Source: Enoplolaimus lenunculus (taxonomy: Eukaryota > Nematoda > Enoplea > Enoplida > Thoracostomopsidae). Taken from it: 64,000 bases of DNA. Position numbers and translations under genes: made by a program. Positions 44,898-56,085 of the stretch are shown one piece after another. How positions within the stretch are numbered: the stretch's first letter is position 1; each line of letters starts with the position of its first letter. Below the pieces are notes generated by a model, which made no database searches, was not told where the DNA came from, and worked only from the letters and a program-made list of their open reading frames with translations. Where the stretch lies: the NCBI GenBank assembly GCA_030248215.1, contig JASANG010001718.1, forward strand, positions 1 through 64,000, given 5' to 3'.

Positions 44898-47800
44898 TTA
44901 AATTTCCATTCCATCAAGATTGGCGTATTTTTCGTCCAGTTCAGATTTTGCACCTTTCAACGTTCCGTCTTCGTTCACTTCTTCGCCGTCGAGTTTTGTT
45001 CGCAACACAAATATGAGCACTTTTTCTTCGAATTTCAACATTTTTCCACTTTGATAAATCGACACAAACTCGTTGATAATACGATCCGTGCATTTTTTGT
45101 TGTCTTTCAACACTGGCAGAAAACGACCTTTTAAAATGTTGCCCCATTCGGGTTTTTCAACTTGGATTGGCGCCGAACAACAATAACTGTCTTGGACGTA
45201 GCCCGCCTGAAAAACGTGTATATATATACAGCGCGTTCATTTGAAAACTAAACTTGTGTACAGATTCTGTCTTTATGTTAACCACAAAACCAAACGTCCT
45301 GCTCGAAAAACCATCTGAGACCATATTTGCGAAAAACGCACGCTGTGCCCAAAATCAAATCGCAATTTCTCGCGTAATACCGTAATTTCCTAAAATCTCA
45401 ATTTCTCGGGTAATGCAACCATACTACACATAGCAGTTATTTTTTGAACTTTTTCAACTATAAATAAATTATTTTATTTGAAACAGTTGTTCATTTCTCG
45501 CAGAATGCTAGCGTCAGCTGAAGTTTACACGAGGAAGTATATATCTGAAGCAAAACATTTTTCGTCAACTGTCATAATTTTTTTGTTTTATTTTATGATA
45601 TTGTACCCCTTCTCACATAATGTAGCGGTACCCTGTGAGCAACTTAGCGTAATGTTTAGGAATATTACGCGTATGTGTATTGCAAAATCTCCACGAGACG
45701 TGAGAACCCTCTCGGACCCGTGCGTCAAGCTCGTATAAGTTAGTGGTGATGGTAAACGTCTTACACCCGTGAGGCTGCAATTCAAATCCTGGCTTGAAAT
45801 TAGTTCTTATACATAAAATTGTAAATGTTCATGCTGGAAATGGTTAATGGAAACATTTTCAATTATAGTCAATAAACTAAAAATTATATCACATTTAAGT
45901 CTTGAAAAGTTTAAGAATCAAAACGTTATCAATTTGCAGTTTGCTTATTAAACATTACATTAATATACTTACTTTTGCTCCGGCAACAATAATTTCATCT
46001 CGTGTTGGTGCATATTTTCGCCACAACGTCATCGCTTCATCTGGCAATGGAATCGGAGGGTTTTTTGGCCGTGACAAAATAAATATTCGGCTATCGGGTC
46101 CTTTCATGTTTGTTGTAAGGCCTTTTAAAAATCCCTAAAATTTAACAAAACTTTGCTGTTGAAATCCATTGCGATTCGATAACAGTTCATTTGTGAACAC
46201 CTTGGATCCTCTCAAGGAGTCAATGTGATAATTTCACAAAATCATTTAACGAACAGTATACAATCGATTATTGCAATAGCTAACATTTGACGCGTGTAAA
46301 AAGCCAAAAATGTGTTTACTGACTGTAGCTGTAGATAAAACACAGCGTGCCAGGATAAATAAAAACCGACCACTAAACTTATAGTTTGCACTATGATTAA
46401 AATGAGATGCACAATTTTTCAGAAGTCGCTCCACACTATTCTCCTACATGAGATATGGTACATTTGAAAAGTTTTACTTGCAATACTCAGCAGGGTGTAA
46501 CCGGAGGTGAAAAATACCGAAGCCGGAGGTCATCAAAACTTGCCGAAGCCGAAGGTGAAGGTGAAGTTTCATTTGACGCGAAATTAGGTAGTTTAAGCAA
46601 TGTATAATTTGTTAATTTTAGCAAATATCTATTACGCATCAGCAAAATTGCTAGTTTTGCTAGTTTTAGGTATATTTTTTAAGAAATCCCGACGATTTGT
46701 TCTAAAAATTGTACGTAAAGTTATAGCACAACGCATCGAACGATTCTATTTTGGAAACTGTATATAAAAGTGCAATACCGAAACTGCCGGAACCCCGGCA
46801 AAAATTTTACCGGAGCAGGAGGTCGATTGTCAGCAGGAACCGGAGCCGGAGGCAGACCTCCGGTTGTACCCTGATACTAGGTGCAGATATATACTCATGA
46901 GAAAAACGTTTATATATAACGCTTTGGCTTTGATGCAAGCTGATTCATACGCTTAGATTTATAGGCTAAGGTTTTAACCCTTTCACTCATAGAGTATATT
47001 ATGAGCAACTAAATACAATAATGCACGAGCAATACACACACTGTGAGCAGCGTTTAACATTTATAACATATATGCGCAGTGCAAAGTCTCCACAAGAAGT
47101 CAGAGCCCCCTCGGGCTCGAGCGTCAAGCTCCTATAGCTCAGTGGTCGTCGTAAACGCCTTCCATCCGGGAGTCTCGGGATCGAATCTTCCTTGAAGTTT
47201 TACATCTCATATGAAATTGAAAATATTCATACATTTGAAATATGGCGAGTCCAGTTTAAATTTCAACGCAAATTTTGATTGTGTCCCTGCGAATCGTTCA
47301 GCTAAATTTGTAAAAAAACACTGCACAATTTTACCGAAAGAAGATTGCGTTTGACTTCGTGAAGCATTTCTTTAATCAAAATGAGATCAAACTTTCCTAG
47401 ATTTTCGATGTCTTCAAACGTGTCACCGGATATGTTGACCTTTACCGTTTTGACCTGAAACCGTTTGTAGAACCATTGTTTTATAAGTCGTATATCGCCT
47501 AAGTTACAACGGTAGTATAAAAGTGCTTTAGTTTTTACTTATAACGAAAACATTAATGTTGCATACGCAATGAATTGAAACATATCAAAAACAGACTAAG
47601 CCGATGTGCAGAACACGGCAGTAACAGTAGTATAAGCATATTCTTAAGCCTAAGCCTAAGCGTAAGAATGAGCATATACGTAAGCGTATGCCTAAGTCTA
47701 ATGCGTCTAGCAGAAAAACGTTTTTGTGCCTGATTTTAACATCGGCCAGAGTCTGTAAGGGGTAAACACCTAATCTGCTGCTCTGTAGCATTAAAGCAAA

Positions 47801-49142
47801 CTAATATGAATTCCGAACCTATGGCGAATCCAGAAAGTTTTGACTGGATCATATATAATAGTGATAAAAGCTAGATAGCGAAGTGTGCGGGAAGCCAAAC
47901 GAAATATTTGTACTAAGTCATAACGCAAAATATTGGTTTTGATCCTGTAGGGTGAACCTAAGCTTGGGAACTCTGATTGGACTCACCAGCGTAGGCGAAT
48001 CCAAAAATTTCCGACGGGGCGGGCGGGCTGGAAAATGTTGTCAAACGAGAAAATTGTGGTCACCAAAAAATTTTCTGAGGGCGAAAAATTGTCAGGTAGG
48101 GACATTACCATTTTATCACAAACAGTTCTGCGGGAAAACGTGTAAAAAGTTGTAAGGCAAGGGACCTTACGATTTTATCGCAAAAAAATTCTGCGGGAAA
48201 AATTGTTCTTTATAAAAAATTTTCAGAGTGTAAAATTGTAAGTAGGGACCTTACCATTTTATCACAAAAATTCTGCGGAAAAATAGTAAAAAATTGTAAG
48301 GTAATGGACCTTACCATTTTATCACAAAAAATTTGCTTAAAATTGTAAAAAAATTGTAAGGTAATGGACCTTGCCATTTTATCACAAAAAAGCCTGCGGG
48401 AAAAAGTGCTTTTACAAAAAATTGGGGAAAATTGTAAGGACCTTACCATTTTAACACAAAAAATTCTGTTTGGGGGCGTACCCCCCCCCCCCCCCCGCCT
48501 CCCATCTGGATCCGCTAGTGCTCAGCAGATCTCCAAATTATTACAAGAATAACACGAGTTTCCCAAAACCCATCATTATGTAATGCAAATAAATTAGTTT
48601 AATCAGGAGGCGCAAACCTTTCATCTTTCCGTTGACAACTGCCGAACTATTATTCCGTATAAAAGAACATGACTAGCCCAAACCAAGAAAGACTGCCAAA
48701 GCTGTAGTAACCTCAATATGTTAGACAGTCAAAATGCACAACGGGCATGCATGCATTTCAAATGACTTACAATCGGAACTTAAACCGTTTTTTGATGAGG
48801 TTAAATATTATTTAAGGACACTGAGCTCCTATGGTTGTCTTGTGAGACTGCTGGCCTTGTAAAGAGTCAGTATTTTACTTTATCCGAAATCGGCGGGTAA
48901 CATCCTTCGCGTAGCGCAGCCAATATTGTAGTTCGCTCAGGTGGAAATCTGTTCGATACTTGAACTGAAAATGTCACAGCGTCTAACGATAAATCAAGGA
49001 TCGAAAATTCGCCATCAGGAATTGTGGCTGGATACTTTGAGCGAGCCCAGTCGATCACTGGACCGTGATATTTGTGTTCGAAGTTCCATAAACTCGCATA
49101 GTACGGATCAGGCTTTGGCGGAGGTGGAATAACGTTTGCCAT
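44898..49142 (-). CDS. class I methyltransferase-fold protein with degenerate SAM motif
   Basis: Exons in gene order: 49142-48879, 47454-47335, 46134-45973 and 45206-44898. All junctions are phase 0 and GT-AG, giving 284 aa. The layout matches SAM-dependent methyltransferases: a strand at ILDLSLDAVTFS (48-59) where motif I belongs, VKVNISGDTFEDI (92-104), the motif IV-like FDLILIKEMLHEV (110-122), a helix-and-strand GFLKGL..SRIFILSRP, then LWRKYAPTRDEIIVAGAKAG and a C-terminal strand pair. The glycine loop of motif I (normally D/E-x-G-x-G-x-G) reads D50-L-S-L-D-A-V, with no glycine. SAM binding by the usual mode is therefore doubtful. It may be a pseudo-enzyme or bind another ligand. The rest of the frame is intact, which argues against a decayed gene. 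Introns 1-3 hold transposons. Confidence 0.8.
45606..45847 (+). mobile_element. TTAA-type MITE with tRNA-like core, decayed copy
   Basis: CCCCTTCTCACAT end (45606) preceded by TGTA, and GGAAATGG followed by TTAA (45844-45847). The core keeps GTATAAGTTAGTGGTGA and ATTCAAATCC. Lies in intron 3 of the methyltransferase-like gene. Confidence 0.65.
46483..46881. mobile_element. hAT-type MITE of the CAGGGTGCAA family
   Basis: The element is 46491-46873 (383 bp), starting CAGGGTGTAACCGGAGGT and ending ACCTCCGGTTGTACCCTG, an 18-bp near-perfect inverted repeat. Flanking 8-mers ATACTCAG and ATACTAGG agree at 6 of 8. Lies in intron 2 of the methyltransferase-like gene. Confidence 0.8.
46974..47242 (+). 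mobile_element. TTAA-type MITE with tRNA-like core
   Basis: TTAA (46974-46977) then CCCTTTCACTCAT; the right end is worn. The core has CTCCTATAGCTCAGTGGTCG and GGGATCGAATCTT, and matches the 10043-10310 copy over most of its length in opposite orientation. Lies in intron 2 of the methyltransferase-like gene. Confidence 0.7.
47987..48520. mobile_element. hAT-like element with an internal tandem block and poly-C run
   Basis: Left CAGCGTAGGCGAATCC and right GGATCCGCTAGTG resemble the CAGTGGCGGATCC family. Inside, 48085-48475 holds about six units of 57-85 bp with TTGTAAGGTAATGGACCTTA and CCATTTTATCACAAAAAATT, then a run of 16 C (48481-48496). Lies in intron 1 of the methyltransferase-like gene. 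Confidence 0.55.
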
Positions 49143-49180
49143 TAAAAATTCAAATTGACACCTGAATTTTGTTGAAATTT
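49143..49180 (-). promoter_or_regulatory. possible spliced-leader or 5' UTR acceptor before the methyltransferase-like ATG
   Basis: On the minus strand AAATTCAG lies about 19 bases before the ATG, a plausible acceptor for a 5' UTR intron or for trans-splicing if the host is a nematode. Weak evidence. Confidence 0.25.
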
Positions 49181-49591
49181 AAGTGATGCGACAGATATCG
49201 TCTAAAGGTTGAAACTGTGGCTTGTGTGAATTTAAGACATAGTACTCGGTGTTATATTGCAAATATATCTGAAAATTGTTAATCGTTTAATGATCTGAAA
49301 CAATATAACTGTCCGATCTGAACAATCTTAGTCATTCTACGGAGACTAAATAGAAAAACAACAAAAAAGTAAAAACGCTTTTCAGGTCAACAACTTTCCA
49401 CAATTTCAATCAAAACCAGAAAGTCAAATTCTCTATCGGTAAAATATTGCTTGGTTTTAATGGATTGTAAGCATATGATACATGCTTGTCCGTCATGTGC
49501 GAATGCATATAGCGCAGTGCGTTGTATGTGTGCTAGCCGGCAGCATAAAAGGTCTACGCATATAGTCGACAAAAAGTAGTACGATAGGTGG

Positions 49592-49665
49592 GATACGTGG
49601 CGTAGTGGTAGAGAGCTTGCCTCGGAATCCAAATAGACCGCTGGTTCGTATCGCCACTGTATGTC
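49592..49665 (+). other. degenerate tRNA-like sequence
   Basis: GTGGCGTAGTGGTAGAGAGC resembles a D-arm and A-box, and GCTGGTTCGTATCGCC a T-arm. Acceptor ends do not pair. Probably a tRNA-derived repeat. Confidence 0.35.
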
Positions 49666-52600
49666 AGCTTTTCCAACTGCTTTAAAAGGTCTGAAGTTCC
49701 GGTCCCTACCTAGACTGCCATGGATCAATAGCGCAGTTAAACTGTGTGGTATGACATATAAAAGGTTTTACCACATAAATGTACCACATTAATATTATTA
49801 GTGTTTTATTACGTGAGCCAGCCGAAATCAAAAGTATAAAAAAATTAAAAAAAACAGTGCAAAATCTGACACCGCAACAAGTCAGATAAACCTGTAAAAT
49901 ATCCATAAAGCAACTGTTTACGCAAAAAAAACAACAAATTAGCACTTGAAACATTTGAAACCTGCCGGAGTTGGGTAAAAAAGTGTACATAACTACAGCA
50001 CACTTCGTAAAAACCACATATACATACCCAAGGAAAAAATCTTAAATCACAGTAGAAAAATTTCAAACATCAAAACTGAATATCTCGAAAGGTCTGTTTG
50101 TTTGAAGGCAGAAGGCTACAGCAAAATGGCTTGCATTGAGATTATAAAAACATATTTGCAACTGTTGCAATATAATATTCCTGCACCAAAAATAATTTAG
50201 GAGGCCAATGCGCCTGCACATATGTGATGAGGTTTGCTGTTTCCGGAGCATTGCTTTATATATGTATATTTATTAATAAATACATATAATATATAATACA
50301 TTGCATTCCAGTTGCGCTTGTTGAGGTTGGTTTTAGAACAAAACAACAATAAACTTCAATTTATCATTGTATATCTCGTAGCATTCTTAAATTTATTGCA
50401 CGTTATAATTTTGCCACCGTATATACAATATTTATCGTACCAATAACACAACGATAGACAAGTAGACTTGGAAATGGATTGGTGTCGGGATAAGCATCGG
50501 AACCGACACAAAGATTTTACAGAATACCAGACTGCCGATCACGAGATTATTCCCCACTGCTATAAAGGACATGACGGACTTTGGTTTGAATGACGGGCAA
50601 CAAGCCAGCCCTGCCAAAGAAGATCATATTTGAAAAATCCTTACATATTTGGCTTCTCATGACATAAAAGCATCATTCCATACCCAAATTGGAATTTTTG
50701 AACAAAATACGATTTTAAAACACAAGCACTCTTGGTCCGAACTTTTTCTGTCAGAATTTGCAAAAATTTACACGCCAGCAGACACAGCTTGCAAACTGTA
50801 GTCGAACTATACTAGTTTTGTTCTCCACTCTTTGGTTTATGAGTAATGTTTCCTTATTTAGTTGGATAATCGAGCCAAAGAAACTTTCTGCAAGTGTTTC
50901 CGTACCGAACCAAAAAAACGTTGGCAAAATGTTTCACCGAACCGAAAGACGGAAAAATTTTTTTAGACATTCAAAGAGCAGGAGTGTATAGTATGTATTT
51001 GTGCTCCTGCTCCAAAACAGGAGTATATGTATTTGTGCTCCTGCTCCGGATGGATAAGTTTTGCACGATCGGTTCGGCAGCATATCAGGGATAAATGGGC
51101 CGAAATGTTGCATCAGACTTCGAGAAGTAGCCTGGACAAGCACTCTCTGGCTGGGGGTAACACGGATAGTAAAAATAACGGAAACGGATAGAGACCAAAA
51201 TAACAGAAAGGGATATTGAAGTATAAAGGTTTCAAAAATGCTTCATATTTCTGCCAATACAAACGAGGTGTATATTCACCTAATTTTAAAGGAAAACTGG
51301 CGGATGCATCGTAATCGTCCACCAACCCCGATTATTAGTTTCGTTTCTCTGCCAACACAAATGAGGCGTGCTCGTGTAGCATATTCACCCGTCTTTCATA
51401 AATTTTAAAGAAAAATTTGCAGATGCATCGGACTTTATAAAAATATGAAAACTGCTACTTACTTGAATTGCCGAACTGTCGTTGCTAAGACGTGTTTGGA
51501 AGAAATTTTTGTGATTGCTATACGATGATCTATTAGGTCAGCGATACATTACCCACTTTGAATTCATTGATTTGTCTTTATCCCTATTAAGGTACAAGCC
51601 GAGCTTTATCTCAGACTCCAACAGAAAATTGACATCCGGCTCAGGTAGAATTTCTGTCAAAGATTCCGCCTATTTCAGTAGTGAAATTTTTTATTTTTAG
51701 AAAAGTTGTATTGTTCGGGGCGTTTGGCTATAAAGTTATGATGCAGTTTATAGGACATATTGCCGTGATTTCTTGAAAAATAAACCTAAACCAATATTTC
51801 TGACGCTTGATAGATATTTGCTAAAATTAACAAATTAAACACTAAGTTGATAAGTACGCACAGCAATGACGAACTAAAGTTGCTATATAGACGATGTTAT
51901 CTAGAGGTAACGCCAAGCATGAAAAAGAGTTAAAAATACGCATTGAATTTCAAACCACAAAACTACTTTGATTTTATTACAGTTTAGCTCCCTAAATGAA
52001 ATGCAAAATATAGCTTTACTTTCGCAAACTACACTAATATCTTCACATATCGTGTATATAAAGAATGGCATTCGACATATATGACAAATTTAACGAACAA
52101 ACAATCTTTATTTACGTTGAAGATACTTTCTTTCCTATAGCAAGGGCTGAATAGTTGCTTTAAGCAATCACTTTTTAAAGCCTTGACGGTGCTGCAGTGA
52201 GTCACAGATACTAAAATACGACGCACGGTGCCGCAATGAGTCACATCACAACATTAATGTTTAATACTAATATGCGGTCAGCCAATGGGATCGCGTGCGG
52301 CAGATGACAGTGCGCGTTTTTTCTGAAAGCCAAACAGTACATTTGTCAATTCTAAGGTGCAATCGGAAGTGAAAAACGTCAGAGCTGGACGTCAACAAAT
52401 TTCGCTGAAACCGACCAAGTCGAAGCAAACTATTCTAACAATATAACGTTGAATTTGCTAAATTTTCATAACAGTTTGTACATTATTGTCATTTTATTTT
52501 AAATGGTGTCGTTTAAAAATCTCGCCAATGAAAGATTTCGAAACTTGTTGACCCTATAGTACAAACAAATTTAATGCTCAAAAGTAAATCGGTCGAAAAA

Positions 52601-52710
52601 ATACGTCGGTTGTATTCTGGTAAATTTCAAGCTGAAACGCCAAGCTGAGATGTTTATATTACTCAAAATAAACATGAAAACTGAAAAAATTGGAATGATG
52701 CGACATATAT
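49666..52710. other. intergenic, no supported gene
   Basis: Mostly AT-rich, including a relative of the 14146 element at 51150-51460. A minus-strand frame at 50432-50617 follows an acceptor-like TTCTTTGGCAG and reads KPKSVMSFIAVGNNLVIG before a stop, but no upstream exon was found. Confidence 0.3.
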
Positions 52711-53718
52711 AACCAGTTCATGTGAAAATTTGGAATGGTAACATATATAACCAGTTCATGTAAACATTTGGAATGGTTACATATATAACCAGTTCATGTG
52801 AAAATTTGGAATGGTTATATATAACCAGTTCATGTGAAAATTTGGAATGGTTACACATAAACCAGTTCATGTGAAAATTTGGAATGGTTATATATAACCA
52901 GTTCATGTGAAAATTTGGAATGGTTACATATATAACCAGTTTATGTGAAAATTTGGAATGGTTAAATATATAACCAGTTCATGTGAAAATTTGGAATGGT
53001 TACATATATAACCAATTCGTGCGAAAATTTGGAATGGTTGCATATATACAGTTCATGAGAACATTTTGAATGATTACATATATAACCTGTTCATGTGAAA
53101 ATTTGGAATGGTTACATATATACAGTTCATGTGAATATTTGGAATGGTTACATATATAACCAGTTCATGTAAAAATTTGGAATGGTAACATATAACCAGT
53201 TCATGTAAAAATTTGGAATGGTTACATATATAACCAGTTCATGTGAAAATTTGGAATGGTTATATATATATAACCAGTCCATGTGAAAAGTTGGAATGGT
53301 TACATATATAACCAGTTTATGTGAAAATTTGGAATGGTTACATATATAACCAATTCATGCGAAAATTTGGAATGGTTGCATATATACAGTTCATGAGAAC
53401 ATTTGGAATGATTACATATATAACCTGTTCATGTGAAAATTTGGAATGGTTACATATATACAGTTCATGTGAATATTTGGAATGGTTGCATATATAACCA
53501 GTTCATGTGACAATTTGGAATGGTTACATATATGCAGTTCATGTGAACATTTGGAATGGTTACATATATAACTAGTTCATGTGAAAATTTGGAATGGTAA
53601 CATATATAACCAGTTCATGTAAAAATTTGGAATGGTTACATATATACAGTTCATGTGAACATTTGGAATGGTTACATATATAACCAGTTCATGTGAAAAT
53701 TTGGAATGGCAACATATA
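52711..53718. repeat. 38-bp satellite array with higher-order structure
   Basis: About 27 copies of a unit containing AACCAGTTCATGTGAAAATT and TGGAATGGTTACATATAT. Variant units (TACAGTTCATGAGAAC, AACCTGTTCATGTG, TGTGAATATTTGG) recur in the same order at about 53037 and 53374, a period near 337 bp or nine units. Confidence 0.9.
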
Positions 53719-53975
53719 TAATTGAACACGAGTACACGCAAACTGACGAATAACATTATGCAGTTTATGAGCGCGTATGAGCTTTATGTGAACTACAGAC
53801 ACATTTATGAATTATAAAATTATAACATAAACACTGAACAATTATACAGCAAACTTGAATTTCGGCTTACCTTCTATGCTCAAATCATAAAAACCTAATT
53901 TAAATTATTATCACATCCATAATCCATATATGGTATCAGATTAGGACACTGGCGGATCCAGAAATTTCTGACGCA

Positions 53976-54290
53976 GTGCGGGCATATATATACAATTTAA
54001 ACGCGGTCCGATGGTGCCGTTCAAGTTTTAAAGATATGGAGAAAGTTGCCGTGGCTAGCCTCTTTAACAATTGGTTCGGTGCTTGGAATACGATATTGAA
54101 CGAATTTTTACCACGTTTTGGCTATAGGTTTCAGATGAGACTAGACCCGTCACAACGACATGAATTATGCAAATTCATGTTGAAAAAACATGAATTCAAA
54201 AATAGATGCGAGACAAGATCGAAACACTTTCAATACGATTTCTTGAGTGCGCATGAAGTTTATAACGCTACGGATCTTAAATATTTATAA
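53976..54290 (+). CDS. unexplained 104-aa open frame
   Basis: The frame includes MEKVAVASLFNNWFGAW, LPRFGYRFQMRLDPSQRHEL and CETRSKHFQYDFLSAHEVYN and ends at a TAA. Composition looks protein-like, but I recognise no family and see no splice partner. It starts just inside a CACTGGCGGATCCAG hAT-type end at 53948, so it may belong to a transposon. It may also be chance. Confidence 0.2.
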   Translation: MRAYIYNLNAVRWCRSSFKDMEKVAVASLFNNWFGAWNTILNEFLPRFGYRFQMRLDPSQRHELCKFMLKKHEFKNRCETRSKHFQYDFLSAHEVYNATDLKYL

Positions 54291-54905
54291 ATGGCACAAA
54301 ACTAAAATTTAGTAGCCAAAAAATACAATGTTGTCTTCAAAACTTTCGCGACAGAGGGTGACTGCACGCACATCCACTGAATGCATCCTGTAAACGTAAA
54401 CAACAAGATACACTGCTGTCATTGTTTACCACAATTCGTTGTGTTAATGTTAGCCCAAACTCAAACTAAGGGTGACGCTATACTTATCGACTGTCTGACA
54501 CCGTGGAGGGCCATACAGTCTGTTACGCATCGCCATTGTGAGTCGGAAGGCACAACAACTCGCAAAGCTTTATACTTATAAATTGATTTGCATCTTAGTG
54601 CCCGGCATTGCCAGCCGATATTAAAATAGTCAAAAAGTACAGCGTATGACCCTTACGTAACACAAAACAGTACAGTAATTCTAAAACACAACAAAACAGT
54701 TATAAATGCTTAAGAAACGCTGACGGAATGAATACGTTTAAAATAGCTAAACAAACGATTGTGACTTTAAATATGAGTAACAATTTAAATAACGACAGTA
54801 CATATACTATTGTAGAAACGAATGGCATTCGGCATAGATCATGCAAAATATTAAAAACATCAGTGGATAACGTTCAGAAAATCAAATACACAGTAATCGC
54901 AAGAG
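54291..54905. other. intergenic, no gene seen
   Basis: Two short plus-strand frames occur here, but neither has family or splice support. Confidence 0.3.
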
Positions 54906-55038
54906 TGTATAATCAGTGGCGGATCCAGGATCTCAAACCACGAACTATTGTCACAAAATTGCTATATTATTTTTGTCGAGATGCTGTTGGGGGGGCACGA
55001 CCGGGGTGGCCCCCCATGGATCCGCCATTGTGTATAAT
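54906..55038. mobile_element. 117-bp hAT MITE with perfect 8-bp target duplication
   Basis: The element is 54914-55030, CAGTGGCGGATCCAGGAT to CCATGGATCCGCCATTG. It is flanked by TGTATAAT on both sides (54906-54913 and 55031-55038). A GGGGGGGCACGACCGGGGTG segment sits near the right end. Ends of the same family recur at 24172, 47987, 48520 and 53948. Confidence 0.9.
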
Positions 55039-55811
55039 ACAGTAAGAGTGTGACACTAAGCGTGCAAGACGTGTAAGAGCGATGTGGTATCACACGGGCT
55101 GAATTTTCTCTTATCCACTGCCAATCATGGGTGGGAGGTAAGGTAGGCCAAACGTTTGAGTTAAAACTATATAAAGCAACCATGTAACGCTCTGCGGCGA
55201 CTTTTTTGATGTGAACATTCTACATATTGCGTAACTGTATACAACTAAACGGGTATAGTGTCGTTAATATCCCAACCTTAACCAAGGGAAGAGTCCCACC
55301 CATCAAACTTTTCTCCATCATACACTCTTAGTATTAATAGCAAGAGATTACCATGATACCACGTTTCAAAAGTGCAATAACACATTTACGAATTTCGTTT
55401 CATGCCACTTAGAGATGTGTCAATTAATTACGATCGGTAGCAATAATAATAGGCACTTTTACTCTCAAGATCGACATCGACACTGGAAAAAAATTGAAGA
55501 TACATTTTGCACTCAGCAGTGTGAGTTGTAACGTTTTAAACTTAAATTTGACATGTCGACGTATAGCGGCGCGTCTGATCATAAAATTGATATTCGGCAT
55601 CGGTAAAATATTAGAAACAAAATCAGAATCGGTATCAGCATTGGCACAAAAGTTTCGTATGCGCACATCGCTAATGCTGGATTCTACCTGAGCAAAAGCG
55701 TTATGAAATACCGCGACGCCTGACAATTTTAGAAATAAAAACTGGTCAGCGAAAAGTGAATTTTAGCAGAGTAAAAATAACAATATAACACAGTCTAAAA
55801 TGTTAAATATA

Positions 55812-56085
55812 TGTCGTAGGCCAATCTCCTATTCAGGTCAATTACCTATTGGCATAGACCACTGTGCTATTTTGCGTAATAGCAGTTTCGTCTTGGGTAA
55901 ACGGCTATTAAACTTATAAATCAATCAGATTTGATTATTTGGAAGAACGCAACACCATTAACCAATCAGCGTTTGTTTTACATGACTGCTGTTTTGCTAC
56001 ATCTTACAAACACAATTTGGCCTAGGCCAATCTGCTATTTGCTCAGAATAGCAGATTGGCCTGAATAGCAGGTTGGCCTACGACA
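55812..56085. mobile_element. fold-back MITE, TGTCGTAGGCCAATCT ends
   Basis: TGTCGTAGGCCAATCTCCTA at the left mirrors GCAGGTTGGCCTACGACA at the right, and AATAGCAGATTGGCC is repeated in the arms. No coding capacity. Confidence 0.7.

Noticed and set aside
11186-49142. Operon of the minus-strand genes
   Set aside because: Genes are separated by 3-10 kb of repeats. Nematode operons usually have spacings near 100 bp.
52711-53718. CRISPR-like array
   Set aside because: There are no unique spacers between repeats. The whole unit repeats, so it is a eukaryotic satellite.
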